This document shows, in pieces, positions 30,801 to 33,474 of a stretch of DNA of 33,474 bases. Position numbers and translations under genes: made by a program. How positions within the stretch are numbered: position 1 is the stretch's first letter; each line of letters begins with the position of its first letter. Source of the DNA: an uncultured Treponema sp. (GTDB taxonomy: Bacteria; Spirochaetota; Spirochaetia; Treponematales; Treponemataceae); contig CAMVHR010000033.1 in the NCBI GenBank assembly GCA_947167345.1, positions 1-33,474 on the forward strand, written 5' to 3'. The notes under the pieces are model-generated. The model made no database searches, was not told the origin of the DNA, and saw only the letters and a list, made by a program, of their open reading frames with translations.

Positions 30801-31459
30801 TTAGTGAAGTTGCTATGAAGCGTCTGCAAGTTATAAGTGATTTTACAGAATTAGGTTCTGGTTTTAAGATTGCCATGAAAGATATGGAAATTCGTGGAGC
30901 AGGAAATCTTCTTGGAAAAGATCAAAGTGGAGATGTTTATGCTGTAGGTTTTGAAATGTATCTTCAGCTGTTAAATACAGCCATAGAGAGACTTTCAAAT
31001 AGTAACTGGCATGCTCCAGAAGAAGTTCTTTTGGAACTCGAGTATACAGGCTTTATTCCTGAAAATTATATTCAAGATGCTGAAACAAAAATGGAACTGT
31101 ATAAAAAAATTGCATCAATTGGATCTCAAGACGAGCTTGATGCTGTTTATAATGAAATGTACGACAGATTTGGTCCTATTCCAGACGAAGTTAACAGTCT
31201 TTTAAGTCTATCTAAAATACGTATCATCTGTAATATGCTTTCTATTGTATCTTTACGAGAAAAAAATGGAATTGTTAGCATAGAATTTGGAGATTTATCA
31301 AAACTTAATATAGACAAGATTCTTCGAGTCATAAAGAAAAATACAGGAGAGATTATGCTAGATTCTGCACATCCAAATATTTTGAGATTAAAGACGAATT
31401 CTATAGATCTAAAAGTAAAAAGCGAATTTATAAAAGAAAAACTTGAACAGATAGCTTAG
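27806..31459 (+). CDS. mfd: Transcription-repair coupling factor
   Basis: Removes stalled RNA polymerase and recruits UvrA to damage. 1217 residues, the usual length being about 1100-1200. The N-terminal UvrB-like part is present, then a CarD-like RNA polymerase-binding domain (about 552-620; PGDYVVHVNNGIGLFKGIER). Walker A GDVGYGKT is at 705-712 and the DEEQ box at 806-809. Helicase motifs (SATPIPRT, LRGRVGRSDR) follow. The C-terminal TRCF domain ends the chain (YIQDAETKMELYKKIASIGS). ATG 27806 is preferred over TTG 27800. Confidence 0.97.
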   Translation: MKNNLSLFPLLKSYESFYSSVTQIADDKVSYPADIFGLKGSLSSFYMAQYMQRRILDRIHDEQYDIRHDSFQEDFIVIASSEKEADEFESDFNTICNGDINVYKMPWWGTLPYRPAAKGSSVFGQRACVLSKLSSKNPKTENPRVFIIPLRALLSPVPSPSYIRSIITKIRKGQKLDPEQLANRLIEQGYIRVPRVTVKGEFALRGEVLDVFMPGESFASRIVFDFDTVDQIKLFDAESQSSKQNCESLIIYPMKEVVWTDELCEKLDNFFKKEDEVGISNDFAIYDANRKKSIHSSFSQASYKESKQVPLEQEYIHLGLTEEAKKEKERILAELSVTRMSEGEEFFYGILWDSSYSVLDYIDESSCVFCMDYERLCNAQKLLNNEYSISYRSARQKFPVLRPELVLYDFNQIIQKHIKRIHFHSLESEESFENNMSKSSFHIQSEAPQSFFGNINYFKEQLTSLQNEGWHIYIFADSENQCLRIKEVVRDFLSVDSKYLYPVEVLPFAITEGFSITDEKLLVIQENEIFGRKKAAPKSIRKAKSKVIDTFVELTPGDYVVHVNNGIGLFKGIERIKSMGTERDYIKLEYADEEFVFVPIEQVNLVQRYIGSESEKPRLDRIGSKSWNARKAKVQQKVEEIAEKLIDLYSKRTASRGYAFPKDTEWQAAFEAAFPYEDTPDQYVATQDIKNDMERPVPMDRLVCGDVGYGKTEIAMRAAFKAVMGGKQVAFLAPTTILAEQHYENCIERFKNFPVQIAMLSRFVSPSEQKKVIEKLAAGKIDIVIGTHRIIQKDVLYKDLGLMIIDEEQRFGVKDKEKLKVLKTNIDSLAMSATPIPRTLHMSLLKIRDMSLLTTPPHNRQPIETAIEAYSDEKVAQAIRQEVERGGQVFYLHNRVETLEATRTKLEQLVPEMMIDIAHGQMTSDQLDDIFRRFKMGGFNVLVATTIIENGIDIPNVNTIIIDRADMYGVSQLYQLRGRVGRSDRKAYAYLFYPENKALSEVAMKRLQVISDFTELGSGFKIAMKDMEIRGAGNLLGKDQSGDVYAVGFEMYLQLLNTAIERLSNSNWHAPEEVLLELEYTGFIPENYIQDAETKMELYKKIASIGSQDELDAVYNEMYDRFGPIPDEVNSLLSLSKIRIICNMLSIVSLREKNGIVSIEFGDLSKLNIDKILRVIKKNTGEIMLDSAHPNILRLKTNSIDLKVKSEFIKEKLEQIA

Positions 31460-31637
31460 AATTATATATAGGTTGCCTAAAAAATGCTGTCTTGAGGAGA
31501 AAACTTTATTACTAATAATTGGTATTCTGTCTACTAAAGAAAATGATATTATATCTATCTAACATATTTTCTTATACGATTTTATTTCTGTTTGCCCATA
31601 ATAAGTTCTTTTTCTTTATCTAATTCTGCTTTTTTAT

Positions 31638-33474
31638 TTATAAGGTCTTATTTATTCTTGCAATTTTCTTATATAATTCTATATATGATACATGTTCTTT
31701 GGGTATTGACTTTTCCAAAGATGTATCTTTTTCAAATGATTCATTATATTTACGCCAATTTTCTTCATCTTTTGCTGTCCATCCATGAATTTCTTGAGTT
31801 GCGAGAGTCTGCAATTTTGAAACGTCTGCAATTTCATACCATTTTTTTGAAAATACATTTTCTAAAGCTATCCTCATTTTTTTATCACTTTGAGGAGCTT
31901 TCATTATAAGAATCTGTTTATCTGAAAAATCTTCTATAACCTCGTAATTACATTTTTCAAGTAGATTTTTATAATCTGAAGAATTAAAAAAAGTATTTTT
32001 GTCTTTTGAATTATAGAAAATGTATTTATATAATCCTCCCCAAAGATTTTGTGATAAAGATTCTCGTTTTCTTAAATTTGTTACAGGAAATATATAAGCT
32101 TGTGTAATACTATAATATTCTGGCAAAACACTGTTCATTACATTTAAGAAATGTTCTTCTGTATATGGTTCATAGAGATAACACGTTGCTGTTTCTTCAT
32201 AAGATTTTACTCCCAAAGACATTGCTGTAGCAAATTCAATGCGTGGTAACGGATTAAAACCTGCTGTAAAACTAAATGGAAGATTACTACGAAGCATAGC
32301 TTTGTGAAACGTTTCTACTTGTGACAAATAAGCTGTAAATTCACCTCCATTTAATCTTGTAAAATTAAAAATAACACGATATAAAATTGGAATATTACAT
32401 TCTTCATGATATACAGGTTCTGGAATATTTTTTATGCAAACTAATTTATTTTTTTCTTCAATTAATTGAGGCTCATAAACTTTTACATCATTTTTTTTAT
32501 TGCATATACCACAAGGATGTGAACACGAAGTTTCACATCGTGGTGTTAGCTTGTTTTCCAAGGATTTCTGCCATTCCTTTTTATAAAAACTTTTAGGTGG
32601 TCCTAAGCTCACGTTATCCCATGGAAGGCTTTCATCTGTTTTCCATTCTCTGAATATCCAGTCATGAACATTAAAATCTGCCTGATCAAAAGCTTCATTC
32701 CAAAATTTCATGTTAGTTCTCAGATAATCTTCCCATGCATCAAAACGAGCTCCTTTCTTATATGCATTTAAGATGATGCTTCCAACATCAGAGTTCCCTC
32801 GACTAAGTAAACCTTCCAATATAGTTAAGTCAAAATTGTGACGGTTAAGTTTAAATTTACCACGAGGAAGCTTTGAGTAAATGTAATCAATTTTCCTTTT
32901 TGCTTCTTCTGGTGTAAGTTGCTTTACCCACTGATAAGGTGTATGAGGCTTTGGAATGAATACTCCGATGTTAACATTGCATTGAATTCTTGTCTGCTGC
33001 TGTAAATCTAGCAGAAAATCTACAATAGTCTCTTCTTCAGTCTTTATAGTCTCATCAACAGGAAGCCCTATCATAAAGTAAAATTTTGCACTACTCCACC
33101 CCATTGTTTTTGCTTGTTTTATGATTTCTACTAAATGCTGTGCATATACTTCTTTGTTTAAACTTAGTTGCCAAGCTTCCTCTGGAGTTTCTACAGCAAA
33201 TGTTAACCCACTTTTACGTACTGATGACAGTTTTTCCAGAATAGGCAATGAAAAACTATTAACTTTTAATGAAGGGAGTTGAAATGATATATTGTATCCT
33301 TCATAGCGTTTATTAAGGATTTCTAGAAGTCCATTTATATCAGGAAAATCAGCAGAACTTAAAGAGTTCAAACTTATTTCTCTATAACCAGCATCAAATA
33401 CAAGATGATCTATTTCGTCTATTATAATTAGAAGCATTTCCAAAAATTTTATTTTTAATATCATTTTTATTCTT
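31638..33474 (-). CDS. Radical SAM protein fused to DUF2344 (5' part beyond window)
   Basis: The frame is open to the window edge, so the N-terminal part with the radical SAM CxxxCxxC cluster is outside. The part shown has the later strands of the radical SAM barrel (GYREISLNSLSSADF, KFYFMIGLP, KPHTPYQWVKQ), then a Cys cluster (CETSCSHPCGICNKKN). DUF2344 follows (about 390-600, FTAYLSQVETFHKAMLRSNL, FTAGFNPLPRIEFATAMSLG). This fused form (TIGR03960 plus TIGR03936) is common in bacteria. The gene converges on mfd. The stop at 31638 may come early: a -1 base change would add INKKAELDKEKELIMGKQK. Confidence 0.9.
   Translation of the reverse strand, partial: RIKMILKIKFLEMLLIIIDEIDHLVFDAGYREISLNSLSSADFPDINGLLEILNKRYEGYNISFQLPSLKVNSFSLPILEKLSSVRKSGLTFAVETPEEAWQLSLNKEVYAQHLVEIIKQAKTMGWSSAKFYFMIGLPVDETIKTEEETIVDFLLDLQQQTRIQCNVNIGVFIPKPHTPYQWVKQLTPEEAKRKIDYIYSKLPRGKFKLNRHNFDLTILEGLLSRGNSDVGSIILNAYKKGARFDAWEDYLRTNMKFWNEAFDQADFNVHDWIFREWKTDESLPWDNVSLGPPKSFYKKEWQKSLENKLTPRCETSCSHPCGICNKKNDVKVYEPQLIEEKNKLVCIKNIPEPVYHEECNIPILYRVIFNFTRLNGGEFTAYLSQVETFHKAMLRSNLPFSFTAGFNPLPRIEFATAMSLGVKSYEETATCYLYEPYTEEHFLNVMNSVLPEYYSITQAYIFPVTNLRKRESLSQNLWGGLYKYIFYNSKDKNTFFNSSDYKNLLEKCNYEVIEDFSDKQILIMKAPQSDKKMRIALENVFSKKWYEIADVSKLQTLATQEIHGWTAKDEENWRKYNESFEKDTSLEKSIPKEHVSYIELYKKIARINKTL

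Overview
The window looks like spirochaete DNA, most likely a Treponema. AT-rich housekeeping genes flank a more GC-balanced prophage. Pointers to a spirochaete are the fused radical SAM/DUF2344 protein at the right edge, a DUF261-type protein (a family I know from Borrelia plasmid/phages) and spanin-like lysis proteins that imply two membranes. The species cannot be fixed from the sequence.

Layout. 1-1526: two overlapping RluA-type pseudouridine synthases, the first cut by the window edge. 1527-1950: a scar with an IS200 TnpA remnant, a hairpin and short phage-like coding scraps. 1951-23966: one long rightward phage late region. It runs terL, HK97 portal (with a frame -1 nuclease-like tail), an antisense YjcQ gene, a lysis block (XhlA-like, holin, two overlapping spanin-like genes, DUF261), HK97 protease, capsid, connectors, tail tube, tail chaperone, an antisense module of small membrane proteins, tape measure, lambda M/L/K-like proteins, a giant I/J-like tip protein and fibre genes. 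23967-26052: leftward BrnTA toxin-antitoxin and a tyrosine integrase with repeats in front of it. 26225-26308: tRNA-Leu(CAG). 26378-33474: host genes, namely a zinc-ribbon membrane protein, a periplasmic protein, mfd, and a radical SAM/DUF2344 protein cut by the window edge.

How it fits together. The head, connector, tail and lysis genes appear intact, so the element could in principle code for a siphovirus particle with lysis. I find no repressor, replication genes, intact small terminase or left attachment site. Either the early region was deleted at the IS scar, or this is a reduced (possibly gene-transfer-agent-like) element. The BrnTA pair next to the integrase may help keep the remnant in place.

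Most worth a second look: (a) two lysis genes that overlap in different frames for 463 nt and share one ribosome binding site; (b) an A9 run at the end of the portal gene that would fuse it by -1 frameshifting to an AT-rich LPD3/PBECR-like nuclease domain with no start codon of its own; (c) an antisense operon of duplicated small membrane proteins with a strong promoter, sitting between the tail chaperone and tape measure, the place where HK97 carries its superinfection-exclusion moron; (d) four 23-bp tandem repeats framed by inverted repeats, between divergent genes; (e) a hairpin region with two mutually exclusive folds downstream of yjcQ.
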